From Dryobates pubescens (lineage: Eukaryota; Chordata; Aves; Piciformes; Picidae): a DNA stretch of 64,000 nucleotides. The notes under the pieces are model-generated. The model saw nothing but the letters and a program-made list of their open reading frames with translations. It did no database searches and was not told where the DNA came from. The translations under genes were made by a program, and so were the position numbers. How positions within the stretch are numbered: the stretch's first letter is position 1; each line of letters starts with the position of its first letter. This document shows, in pieces, positions 37,041-58,500 of this stretch. The stretch covers positions 4,842,001-4,906,000 of the forward strand of contig NC_071614.1 of the NCBI RefSeq assembly GCF_014839835.1, written 5' to 3'.

Positions 37041-37641
37041 CAAATAGTGTGGCCAGAATGAGCAGGGAAGTCATTGTGTCCCTGTACTCAGCACTGGTTA
37101 GGCCACACCTTGAGTCCTGTGTCCAGTTCTGGGCTCCTCAGTTTAGGAAAGATGTTGACTTGCTGGAACATGTCCAGAGAAGGGCAACAAAGGTGGGGAG
37201 GGGTTTGGAGCACAGCCCTGTGAGGAGAGGCTGAGGGAGCTGGGGTAGTTTAGCCTGGAGGAGGCTCAGGGCAGACCTTATTGCTGTCTACAACTACCTG
37301 AAGGGAGGTTGTAGCCAGGTGGGAGTTGGTCTCTTCTTCTAGGCAATTAGCACCAGAACAAGAGGACACACTCTGAAGTTGCACCATAGGAGGTTTAGGC
37401 TGGATGTTAGGAAGTTCTTCACAGAAAGAGAGATTGGCCATTGGAATGTGCTGCCCAGGGAGGTGGTGGAGTCACCATCACTGGAGGTGTTTAAGAGGAG
37501 ACTGGATGAGGCACTTGGTGCCATGGTTTAGTTGATCAGATGGTGTTGGATGATGATGTTGATCAGATGGGGTTGGACTTGATGATCTTGAAGGTCTTTT
37601 CCAACCTGGTTAAGTCTATTCTATTCTAGTCTATTCTATTC
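37041..37641 (+). repeat. CR1 LINE, 5'-truncated, 3' half of ORF2 plus tail
   Basis: Plus-orientation CR1 starting at the NSVASRSRE-equivalent region of ORF2 (here with [19 protein letters not shown]) and ending in CTATTCTATTC at 37641. The reading frame is broken. The 3' end has a local duplication: the segment with TTGATCAGATGG occurs twice at about 37531-37576. It stops about 60 bp before the LYPLA1 CpG island. Confidence 0.93.
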
Positions 37642-38232
37642 GTCACACAGTCCAAACTCCTTGCATCTCCTGGAAACCCAAAGCCAGAGGCAGCTTCAAA
37701 GCAGCGCATGCAGACCAGGCAGACCTTAGGGCACCAGGTCTCGGCCAGGCTTCCCGGAGGGGTTTCCCCAGCAGCTGTTAGCCACTGACAATGGTCCGCC
37801 GCAAGCTGCAGCGCCCAGGCCGCACTTAGCGCCGCGGGCTCCCACCCGGACAGCCCGGCCCAGGAAGGCCGAAGCGTGAATTAAAAGCGGCAGCGCCGGC
37901 TCAGCGGAGGCCACGGTAACCGTGCACCTCACGGGCACACTCGCTACGAGGCGGCCCGCGGGCGGCAAAGAGCTCTCCTCAGCCGCCTCCCGGCCCGGGG
38001 GCCCTACCTGTGCCGGCACCGCGGAGGCAGCCGCTAGGCCTGGGGAAGGCGACGGGGGAAGCTACCCGGGAGCGGGGCGCCGGTGCCCACGACCGCCGCT
38101 GCAGCCCCCGGTTGCCGCCCGTCTGCCCGCGCCCCTCCCACCCGCCTGCCTTCCCCCGCCCTCCTGGCCCCGCGCCCGTCCCGCCTACCCGCTGCTGGCC
38201 GCTGTCCCGCTGGCCGTCTCGCAGCCCGGTGT

Positions 38233-48075
<9,843 letters not shown>

Positions 48076-50987
48076 AATGATAAGTGAGAAGCCTTCTCTA
48101 TACACACACCAGCATCAACTGTGGTAGAGTGTTAATCTTTTCATATGCCTGATAAGGGAGCATTACTTCTGTACCTGCAGTGTTGCTACTGTGTTGCAAA
48201 TTTATACTTAGGATGAGGATTAAATAATACACATGTACAAGAAAAGATAATCTTTTTTTAGTATTCAGCATCCACTGATGGGACTATGTGCATGAGGCAG
48301 CTGGTGACAGTGACAGACTGTAAGCTGAGCATACTGATCTGATTGAAGACATCTCATGGGTTTTGATGGCAGAACTAAATCGAAGCAAGCAGCATAAATG
48401 TGACCAGTTTAGTTCTACTCTAGGCATGATTTGTTCTTAATACTCACTTTGAAAGCATATTAAAACACTTGCTTTATGTAGGAGATGCATAAAGTACACA
48501 ACATGTAACATAATGGGCATGTGATGGTAGAGGAAATGCTGTCGAGGACAGAGCTTTAAATATTAACTGTTAATTGTTACTCCAGATAAGGAGAGTTGTT
48601 CTTCTAAAATGGCTGGAAATCAGTGTAGGTATTTTTTATGTTTAAACCACCTCACTTTTTAACTGTTTTCATCTAGGTGGATATTGTGGAAACTCTAAAG
48701 GGACTCATTCTGTGGTAGACCATCATTTGTCACTTAACTGTCTTTGTTTTGATTCCTGTAAACTCATGCCAAATGCTGACTTGGAATAGAATTCTGAAAA
48801 AGTGCAAAGGATTCATTAAAAAAAATAATTCCTGGTTTCATACTGAATGTTCCTCTTGTGCTTTAGTCTTTGTAGCTTGCATTGGTGTAGAAATGTTGAT
48901 GTACTTCATGGGAGCAATTCCAGCCTATAGTTGTGATTTGTCTGTGTGCTTGGAGTAACTGAAAACAACGTAGCTTGTGTAGCTTTGTGTATTGTTGAAG
49001 TCTGATCTGTAGCAGTCATTGACTGATTTGATCTTTTTTTAACAGAAATACAAGGGCAGTTGGGATATAACCTCAGCTTTCAGTTGATACCATCTAATGC
49101 TTTCTTTTACTGCATGTTGAGACTTGATTGTTTTCTGGAGAAAAAAAAAGAACAAATAATTCTATTTTCAGATAATTGTTCTACATTACTCTAGATCAAT
49201 ATAGCCTAGGAACATGATGAAGACCTACTATGGGGAAAAAACAAACCTACAAGGTACAGAATGTCCCTTCTTTAAGAAGCATAAAATTATGGAGCACACT
49301 GGGTCACAGAAATTGATGCACACTCAAGCCTTTTACAGTTAAGAGCCATAATTTACTTTTGGAAACAGCTATTCTTTTGTGGAGCTGGTAGGCTGTCATC
49401 CCACTAGGAGTGTTTACAAAACACTACAGTTTCTAACACAATATGATGCATAACAATGTTCTATACTATGTTTGTAAGCAAAGAATATTCCTGTTTTGGA
49501 TCCATCTGTCCTGTCAGCTCTGTGTTTCATACATGCATCTAAGGTACTTTCTCCTCTCCCAGCTTAATCAGGTGGTTCTCTTACAGTTTAGATGGATTTA
49601 CATCCAAGCCAGCTGCCAGTACAAGGAATTAGACCTTTATATCCCTTCAGTAACAGAGCTGCTGCCAGAAATCTGACTTTTTTTACCTAGTGCAAGTTCT
49701 CAGTTTTCAGGGTTTTTTTCCATATGTATTGCACTTCAATTTTAGGAAGCTGTTAGTTTTTTTCCTAATTCATCTTCTTTGGATTATTGAACATCTCTTA
49801 ATATGTAAAATTGCAAAGGGGGTTTTATCTAAGTGATGTTGAAGCACTTCTAGCTCTTCCATCTGGTGGAGAGGGCATGTCTATTAACTTTGAAGTTTAA
49901 TTAGTATTTTCCCTCAGCCACTCTGTTCTATAGATCTGCCAATTTGTCTTTCAGTTAATTTAGTGCACAGAAGAAACCATAATATTCTTACTGTAGTTGT
50001 GCCAAGATTCTGTTGAAAAAACAATATGTACTAGCTTGGAGTCATTCCCAAATTGCATTAGCTAACTTTGTAGTCCTGCTGAATTGCAAACTTGGTAAGC
50101 AAACCCTCTGTTGCTCTCCTAGTTCTCAGTTTTATCCTCATTCCTCTCTTGCCTAAACAATGGTATGTATCCCATCTTCTTGCACAGGCTTCTAGTTTTT
50201 CCCTTATTTTATCTGTTTGTAAATTATTTGATAATGCTGTTCAGCTCTCTTGTCAAACTCCTGATCCACTGTGCTCATTTTACGTAATCTCTGTTAGAAT
50301 GAGTTTAAATATTATTTCCAAGATGTTGAAATGAGATCAGTCCCAGTTCATTCTGTTAGCTTCCTAACACTGTCTTCAGCTTGGTGAACTGTGCTTGCAG
50401 CTTGTCAGTTTCTAGTACTTGAGCATTTTAGTCCCAGTCAGCTACAGTTGCCACCTCCACAGTGTTTTCAGATGTTTTTCTAGGAATGCTTTATGTGCTT
50501 TGTTCAAATTCTCAATATTTTTTACTTTCTTTTTTTATACTGTTGCTTTGCTGCTTGCTTTATCTACAAAGAGCTGTCTTGCCAAAGGAAATAAATGTGA
50601 CTTGGAATTTCTCTACGAAGAATTCACCTGGTGGTTCTTTTTGCAGGACTGTGTGTATGTTGTAGTTGGGGGATGCTAAAGAGCCCAGAAGGCAGAGCAA
50701 ACCTGAAGGACAACTGTCTTCTCCTATATTACAATGTGTATCTTGAGCTCTTGTAACTTCCCAGCTGGTTGGGAAGCTCTGTGTGTCATCTTGAAGCCAA
50801 ACTTCTTCACAGCCTGAAGTGATTTGATACTGGGATTGTTATTGTAATTGCATTAATCTTTGGGGTGAGTGATAGGTCAGTCTAATGTAGTGGCCTTCAT
50901 AATAACTTCATTACAGTGGAGAAGTTGGACTGTCAGTGTTCTAAATGTCAGTGTCCTGTCCTCATAAACTACAGTTTGAAACTGTGT

Positions 50988-51094
50988 TCAGGACCAGGTT
51001 GGATGAGGCCTTGAGCAGCTGAGCCTAGTGGAGGGGCACCCCTTCCCATAGCAGGGAAATTGATGATCTCTTCCAACCTAAGCCATTCTATGAG
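50988..51094 (+). repeat. CR1 LINE 3' fragment in the presumed LYPLA1 3' UTR
   Basis: GTTCAGGACCAGGTTGGATG, GGCCTTGAGCAGCTGAGCC, then ATCTCTTCCAACCTAAGCC and ATTCTATGAG. If the distal poly(A) site is used it is part of the mRNA. Confidence 0.85.
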
Positions 51095-51840
51095 TAAAGT
51101 TTATTTTCTGTAATGTTAGACTTTCCCCCAAAAGGGATGATGTCTGTCAAGCCTGCAAAAGCATTGGTACCAAAATACCTTGCTTGCAGGTTGCTTCATT
51201 TCAATAGGTATCTAACTGCCTGATGTGGTTTTAATTCCAGACTGGTCCTTAAACCTGCCTGCAGTGCTGTGCAGTCACAAGTCTGACTTCTTGGAATATG
51301 TTGTCCCCTATTTTTAAGTAAATATATTGAGTGATGTATCACAAGCCAAATCTTCCAGCCATGCCTGAGGCCAACCTGTAGTGGAGTCTGCACTGTGGCG
51401 AGTGCTTGTATGATTTGTCCCTTCCTCGTACTTTGTATAATTACAACACAGTAGATTGGTAGAAGTCCTGTACACTGTAACTGGTCTTGGAACTGGTAAT
51501 TAAAATGTCTTCTCTCTAAGGGTGTATACTGCACTTAATTGAAGTCATTTGGATGCATCTTCTGTGTAGAGGTGCTCTTTGTGCTGAGGGACATGCCTGG
51601 GAACAAACTGTAAGATGTTATTGAAGCCATATGTACAAGGCCTGTGTATCTTAAATTTTATAAAGAAATACTGAATGCTTAACTCTTTTATGTTATGACA
51701 TACAAGCCATTTGTATTAAATGTAAACATCTAAGATGTAACTTACTTAGTTTACTCATTTTATTTATGATAAGGAATCCTATCTTGGGAAATGATTTCTG
51801 TAGTAGGGAAAACCTTTTCTTTTTTTTTTTACCATTGTGA

Positions 51841-51846
51841 AATAAA
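51841..51846 (+). terminator. Candidate distal LYPLA1 poly(A) signal
   Basis: Canonical AATAAA followed within about 20 bp by a GT-rich stretch (CAGTCAGTGTCTGG). It is the last good hexamer before the TCEA1 spacer. Inferred use. Confidence 0.35.
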
Positions 51847-51859
51847 TTTCAGTCAGTGT

Positions 51860-54196
51860 CTGGGCAAATACTGAAGATGTTTTCCATACTTACCTGGAAA
51901 AAAAAGTCAATTTTCATGTCCTATGTAACAGTCACCTAGAGGCTTCTTGTAACTATATTGTATGCTAATGTATGCACGCTGCCATAATACAACAGAAGGA
52001 TGCTTTGTAGTTGCTGAAAAGAAAGGAGAACATCACCAAGATATGCTTTGCCACCTTGTTGAGAGAATGGTAAGTATGGCTTGAACATGAATGTTTTTTT
52101 TTCCATCTTCTGGGTTCATTTGATTTAAACTTGTTTTCTTGGAATTGTCAGTAATTTTGAAAGGTAGAGGAAACGAAAGCATGTTCTAGTAGCCTTAGTG
52201 TAGGATGGGAAAGAGCTTCTTGTTCTAGCCTTATTTTAGAACAGTAAAGTCTTTTCACTGTGTATTGTTGCACCTTTTTCTGGGGGTTCTGGGCTGTCAG
52301 GGAGCCTTTGAAGTTACATTGGGTTTCTCATACTGAGTTCTTGGCATATTTGTTACAGAAGCAGTTTTTGGGTCAAGGGCTACACGTGTTCTTTAGATCA
52401 ATGTAGCACTTGAGGCTGGTCGGTGGTATGTGTGGTGTGGGGCACTTTAAACTTGAGATTATCTGGGAAGAAGTGCTGAAGAAAGTTGAACGGGAAGGGA
52501 GTGTACACATAGTAAAAGGAGACTCCCTCAAACAGCTTAAAGCAACTGTGAAAGGCTGCTTGTCTCCATGGACTGTGAGCTGGGAAGCTCAGGAATGTGT
52601 GGGAATGCAGGTCAGCTGCAATGCTGGATGGGAATATGCTGTGGCAACTGAAGGGTATAAGAACAGTTAGAATGAGGGGGAAAACTGTACAGAATAATTT
52701 GTCAGTAGAGATTCTATGTTGAGCTTCTGTTTACTTTCAGCCCTGACATCCCTGAGGAGGTAATTGTGAGGATAAACATTGCCTGGAATTATCAGAGTGA
52801 AAAGGGGCCATGTCCTATTGTGTTAAACTTTATCAAATGCAGTATGAGAACAGTGATGGAACTGAAGGAGGTGACTCCATGAAAACTTCTTGAAAGTCGG
52901 TTAGTTAGCTTGGAAATGGGATTCTTTGAAGAATAATAGCTGTAAAATTTTTTTTTCTCCCCCCCCCTCCTCCCCCCCCCCCTTCCATTGCTTTCCACTC
53001 TCATGTTGCCAGCCTTTGCCTTTGGGATAGCAGGTTTTATTGAGTGAAACAAGTACCTTTAGATGTAGCTGATTAAAGCTGATTTAAATGAAGTACTTGG
53101 CTAATTTAATGGACATCCACAAAGTGAATCAGTAGATAATGGGTTTCTCTTAGCTCCAGTTACTAAAAAAACAAAAAAGGCAACCCATTACCTCTTTATT
53201 TCTGCAAGACTTGTGAAACTTAAAAACTTTTAACCAGTTTGCTGAGGTGTAGTAAACGTTCCTTCAGGCTTCTAAGTGGGAGGTTTACCTTCCTTCTCCC
53301 TGTGAGGGGAGACTTCCCTCAGGGGCTGGCCAAAGTTCTTAAAAGGTTGCTTGTGTCATTAACAGATGAAGTCTAAAAGTGGGAGTCTGAATGTTCCCTG
53401 GTTGTGAATACAAACAAACTCTTAGAAGTACCTTCTGCTTGGAATAATTTACTAGCTAGGTTACAGGTTTTGAAATCATTTGGTGGGATCTTTAAATGGC
53501 TTAAATATTTTCAGTCTATGTGAAAATAAGTAGAGGTTGCCCTGGAATAGAGAAGTCTAATAATGTCACCTTAAACAAACCCAAAGCAAAACATTTTCTT
53601 CAATATGTTATATATTTAAATGCCTCCAGTTACTGCTTCTAAGCTGAAAAAAAAACCAAGATGCTTTTGAAAATGAAGCTACTAACATACTGCAAACACC
53701 AGAATTTGAAGATGATACTTGGCCACGCCATTATAATTTGAAATCTTCACTCCCTTGTATACAAAAAGTAACTCTTTAGGGGTAGACTTTAAGGAAAACA
53801 TCTTGTGTTACAGGGAGGATGTGATTTTTTTCTTTCCATCCATGTGAAGCCAACAAACTCAACTGTCTGCTGTAATTCTGAGCCTTCTGACAGCCAAAGA
53901 AAATCTTGAACGTGGGAAATGCATTGCTGGTGCCATGTTCTGTGGTCTCTTATGCAGAGACAGCACACTTTGACTGTCTGGCCATGCTGGAGTCCCCCTT
54001 AAAAGGGTCTCCCACCTGGTGTGCAAAGCCAGTCAACACAGGAGAGGCATTTGCTTTTTTTCAGTTTCTGCAGTGCGGGATACCTTGGTGGTTTAATCTT
54101 TGTCCAAATCTGTCACTGTTTTATGTGAAGAAGCCAGAACGGGGCCTTAGCTACTCAAGTTACTACTGGTTTAAGTTCTTTATTGTGAAATTGGTG
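51860..54196. other. LYPLA1-TCEA1 spacer
   Basis: Non-coding, mostly unique sequence between the last LYPLA1 poly(A) candidate and the CR1 fragment upstream of TCEA1. Apart from a C-rich run near 52957-52986 I see no structure or gene. Confidence 0.55.
52957..52986. repeat. Poly-pyrimidine C-run cluster
   Basis: A run of T followed by three C-runs (about 8, 2 and 11-12 C) separated by one T each, then TTCC. The minus strand is therefore G-run rich. Simple low-complexity sequence. Confidence 0.8.
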
Positions 54197-54341
54197 ACAC
54201 TGGAATGCGTTGTCTAGAGAACTTGTGGGTGCCTCGTCCCTGGAGGGCTAGGCTACAGCGACTGTTGGAGCAACCTGGTCTAGAGGGAGCTTGGAAAGAC
54301 ATACCTTTAAGGTCCCGTCCACCTCAAGCCATTCTATTACT
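54197..54341 (+). repeat. CR1 LINE 3' fragment upstream of TCEA1
   Basis: CACTGGAATGCGTTGTCTAG, CCTCGTCCCTGGAGGGC, GAGCAACCTGGTCTAGAGGG, ending CCATTCTATTACTATT. It lies 140 bp before the CpG island. Confidence 0.85.
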
Positions 54342-54479
54342 ATTTTAACCTTTCTCTAGTCCCGAGGGACTTCCACTCTTGTCATGCTTTCAGTTCTGTC
54401 CCTCGACGCCAGTGCTTGTAGCCACGCTGTGAGCTGAAGAGAACGAGGCATTGTAAGCTCTTGAAGCAGGCACTTTTCC

Positions 54480-55560
54480 TTCCGTTCGAGGGGGCAGGCT
54501 GGGCTACATGACACAGCGCCGCCCAGCCCCGCAGCTCCGGCTGCCACGCTCCTGGCCTCGGCCTTCGGCAGCGCTGCCTGGCTCCTGCCGGCGGTGCTCG
54601 ATGCGCGCTGCCTAGCGCCGCCGCTCTGGCTGCTGGGTCGGGGCGCTGCACCGCGGCCTGCCCCCGGTTCTTCCCCTGCCCGCACAGCTTGGCGGCGACT
54701 CCGGCTGCTTCTCGCGCCCCGAGGGGAGAAGAGTGGTCGGCTCTGCAAGCTTCAGCTCCTAGCCGCTGCGCCGGGCCTCGCTCGGGCTGCCGCAGCCATG
54801 ACCACGGAGGACGAGATCATCCGCATTGCCAAGAAGATGGACAAGATGGTGCAGAAGAAGAACGCGGTGAGCGGGGGCGGGACGGGAGGCGGCTGGCCCG
54901 TGGGGAGCTGTGTTGGCCGCGTCGCGGCCCCGCCGAGCTCCGCGCTCCCTTGTTCTAGCGGGCCCGGGGCTTCTCCCCCTTCCCACCGCGCGGCGCCGGG
55001 GGCCCTTCACTCGCCTCCGTTTCCCTCCCCGCTGTCTGGCGGCCTTGGAGTGGCTGCGACTTCTCCCCCCTTCACTGCTCCGCAGCAGGAGGACGTGGAG
55101 CCGCCGGCCGGCGCGGCTTGCCCGCAGCCGGAGGGCCCGGGGCTGTCAGCCGGTTCTCTTTCTCCTCCTACTCTCCGGCCGATCACCGCCGGCCGCCCTC
55201 CGCAGCAGCGGCGGCAGGAAGCGGTGCCCTCCCCTGCTGCCGCTCCAGCGCGGCGGCGAGCCCGGCGCGTTCGGCCGGGAGGAGATTCCCGACCTAAAAT
55301 AACTCTAAACAGCGTTTCCCTCCTTTCCCCATTCATTAAGATGAGAATATTGGCCCCGCTGGAGGCAGAGTGGGATGCGAAGTGGCGCGGGAAGCGCAGG
55401 CGGCTGGAGGAGAAGGCCCGCAGAGGTGGTCGGGCTCCTTTGGATGGGTGGTTTCGCTTCCAGGCACGAAGGCTGGAGTTTTGTGTGGGATGTGCAAACT
55501 AAAATATCAATGAGGAGCCCTAATCCAGCTTTGGCAGGGGTGGGCGGAGTTGCGTGGGCA
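54480..55560. promoter_or_regulatory. TCEA1 CpG-island promoter
   Basis: CpG-dense block covering the presumed 5' UTR, exon 1 and the first 700 bp of intron 1 of TCEA1. No TATA box noted. The frame upstream of the ATG is open, but this is expected in very GC-rich sequence. Confidence 0.78.
54798..54866 (+). CDS. TCEA1: TCEA1 coding exon 1
   Basis: 23 codons from the ATG in GCCGCAGCCATGA, a strong initiation context, ending KKNA at phase 0 with donor GTGAGC. No in-frame ATG lies upstream back to the previous stop. Confidence 0.95.
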
Positions 55561-58500
55561 AACTTCTGAAGCAGGTGGGGGGGATCTGAGCCACTTTTTG
55601 TTACTTAGCCTGAAACAAAAGCATGAGTATAATTTTTTTTAACTGCAATTATTAATTCAGAGAATAGCTTCTGCTTCAGGGTGGAGGTGGAACTTGTGTA
55701 GAATTCAGTTAGCTTATTTCAAGCCTTATGCTCATGTACGCCCCTGATACAGAACTTAAAGACGGTGTAACATTTATCCCATCCCTGCAAAAACAGCAAC
55801 AGCAGCTGCACACCTTATTGTGGTTACACATGAAGTAGCATGTAATAAACTCTTTGCTACTTCTTTATCAGGTGGATGCATTGCTATTCTCTTGTAATTT
55901 GTGTATTTGTGATTGCTGCTCTTCCTGCAAGCTACTGTTTTAACAGATAAAGTAAATTTTTCCCCCTCTATATGTTATGATTGTGCATTAAATGCTCAGT
56001 GTTACTCATAGTTCAGAAGTGAGTGATGTGGAATTTCAGTTTATAAAAGCTTTTTACTGTTGAAGGTAATGGAATAAACTTTATTTTAGTAATATTTGTA
56101 TATTTTTAGAAGTACTGATTGCACTAAACCAGGGGAATTTATTTTTGTTCAGAATGCAGACAAATTCATTGCAAGCAGGCACAGGCCATGCTGTGCTATG
56201 TGTCAAAATCCCTGATGTTCTGTAATGTGTAGTTTAGCTCTGATGTATTGGAACCCTCTAATGATACAACGTGGAGACAGGAGCCTTGTATACTACAAAG
56301 AAGTTTTTCCAACTGATTATCTTTTCCCCTCCTTATTTCTGTTCCCCGTGTTTTTCAGCACAAAAGAATCCACTGCCTCACTTTCCTGATTCTCAAACTG
56401 AAGTAGTGGTTCTTTCCTGTGAAGCATGGGAAGGGTGAAAACATACAGACTGTGAAATGTTTGAATATTGTGGTAATGAGAATGATAAAGTGCAATCAAT
56501 TCAGTTTTATTTGGACAAATTCTGGCAATTAAAGGAAAATGGCAACTCCCAGGTAAAACAGGAATGTATGCAGTGTTGGCAGTACCAGAGATGCTCCTGG
56601 TGACCACAGTGGGTTTCTCTGTGGTCTGGGGGAGAGGCTGAGGAGTCCAAACTGTAGTTGGACTTAAGGTGTAATTCCTAGCAGCAGCAGCAATACATCT
56701 TCAAGCTCTAATGTGTGTAACCTCTTTAACTTTCATAGCTCCAGGGAGCAGCACAGTGCCTTTACTGGGATCAGCCTAGGTGTGATGTGGCCCAGCACAA
56801 CAGACATGGCTGGGCTGGGGCTGGAGCGAGTAGCTGGGTCTCCATCTTCACCCTTGTCCCAGAAGCAAGCACCAGAAGCAGTTGGGTTTTGGTGCTTTTT
56901 GGGAACAGAGCTCCTTCATTCCAGCTCATGACCATGAACAAGTGGGTTGTTGTTTTGAGGGTGTCTCCAAAACTTGCTGAGGCCTTGATTAGATGGTGTT
57001 GGATGATGGGTTGGACACGATGATCTCGAAGGTCTCTTCCAACCTATTCTATTCTATTCTATTCTAGCTGATAGTGGAGATGTGAAAGTTTATCCCAAGT
57101 GCATTTGTGTTCTATGATAAACCCTTAGTTGTTTGACAGGAGAGGAAGTACATCAGTATCTGACACAGGAGATGTCTCTGTTTGTCTTTCTACTCTTTGT
57201 CATCTATGAGGTATTCTTGAACTGCACAATGTCATTGTGTACCTAATCCTGCCCTGCAGGTAGAACACCACCTTTAGCAGTATTACTAAGATCATTTCTA
57301 TGAAGAGGCTCTTCGTTGTCTTACAGAGATGAGGCTGAATTGTGAAATGGCATTCTTGCAAAAGCACCTGCTGGATAATGATGCTCCTGACAGCCCCTTG
57401 TGTTCCTTTCTCCATGTTTACTTCCTAAGAAGAGGTGTTTGGTATGTCTAAATAAGAAAGATTGGATGAAACCCATCCATAAAAGGGAAAAAAAAATCAT
57501 CTTGGAAACCTTTTCCCTTTGAAGTAGTCAGGACTCAGATGGGAAGAGATGGGCTGACTCCATGGCTTGTGGCAAAGTCTGGTGTTTTTTTTTTAGCTGA
57601 GTTGGAAAGGCAGACACTCTTCTTGAGTCAGACTCCTGATGATTTGTGTTGACTGAGGGTTTAATTGTAGCTGTACAGATTTCATAACTACTTCAGGGAA
57701 GTGATCTATGCAGTTGTTTTGAAGGGTAAAATAATAATGTAGTGTTGCATTAAGGTTGGACTTGGTGATCTTAGAGGTCTTGTCCAACTTAAATGATTTA
57801 ATATGCTATGAGATACATGTTTCTGCTGCTGCTTCAAATATTGGTTATGGGTTTGAAATAGATATTACTCCTCCTTCAGAATAGCTTAAAACACACATAC
57901 TGCCTTTCCTTTCCAGCTTTCATTGTACACAAGTACACTTCTCTTTCATTAAGCTGCTCTAATGAATAGGTGTGGAAAATATGCTTGCACCCAGGAACAG
58001 CTGAGTGAGTTTGAGGAAGAAAATGAGAAATTGCTCACGTTGTTGAACAGAACAGAATGAAGAGAGCAGAGCTGTCCAGTTAGAGGTGTGCTCCATTTTC
58101 TGTTGCCTGAAACATAGCTTTAAAACATGAATATAGAACATAAGTTTGATCAACTGAGAGAATCTGAGAGCAGGGATCTACTAAATCTGTATGCAGCTAA
58201 CTTCTGTTAATTCAAACCAGGTAAACTGGAAGCCAACTAGCCGAGTAGGATGGGGTGTTGCTTTTCATCTTCTATGAAATCACAGAAATGCCTTTTAAAG
58301 AAGATTTATAATAATAGTCTTCATTCTTGGGCTCTTTTGAAAGGGGAAGTCTTCCATTAGAAATAGAAGAACTGCAAGTTTTATTGTGCCTCTGATTTTG
58401 AGGAAGAGAGGGCATTTGGCTTTATGCTAAAAAAGTGATGACAACAAAAAACCTTTCAGTTGCTGTGAGTTTAAACTTAAATGCAATTTATAAGTGTCTA

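Larger units (their letters stand above)
48076..51846 (+). other. Probable LYPLA1 3' UTR region with several poly(A) candidates
   Basis: AT-rich, stop-rich sequence with no further exon. AATAAA occurs at 50590-50595 and 51841-51846; ATTAAA occurs at 48459-48464 and 51714-51719, among others. The distal AATAAA would give a 3' UTR of about 3.8 kb. Which sites are used cannot be told from sequence alone. Confidence 0.45.

Noticed and set aside
54594-55502. 302-codon open frame containing TCEA1 exon 1, suggesting a 68-residue N-terminal extension
   Set aside because: The frame opens at a GTG and has no ATG before 54798. Downstream it reads through the splice donor into intron 1. Open frames are expected in such GC-rich sequence.
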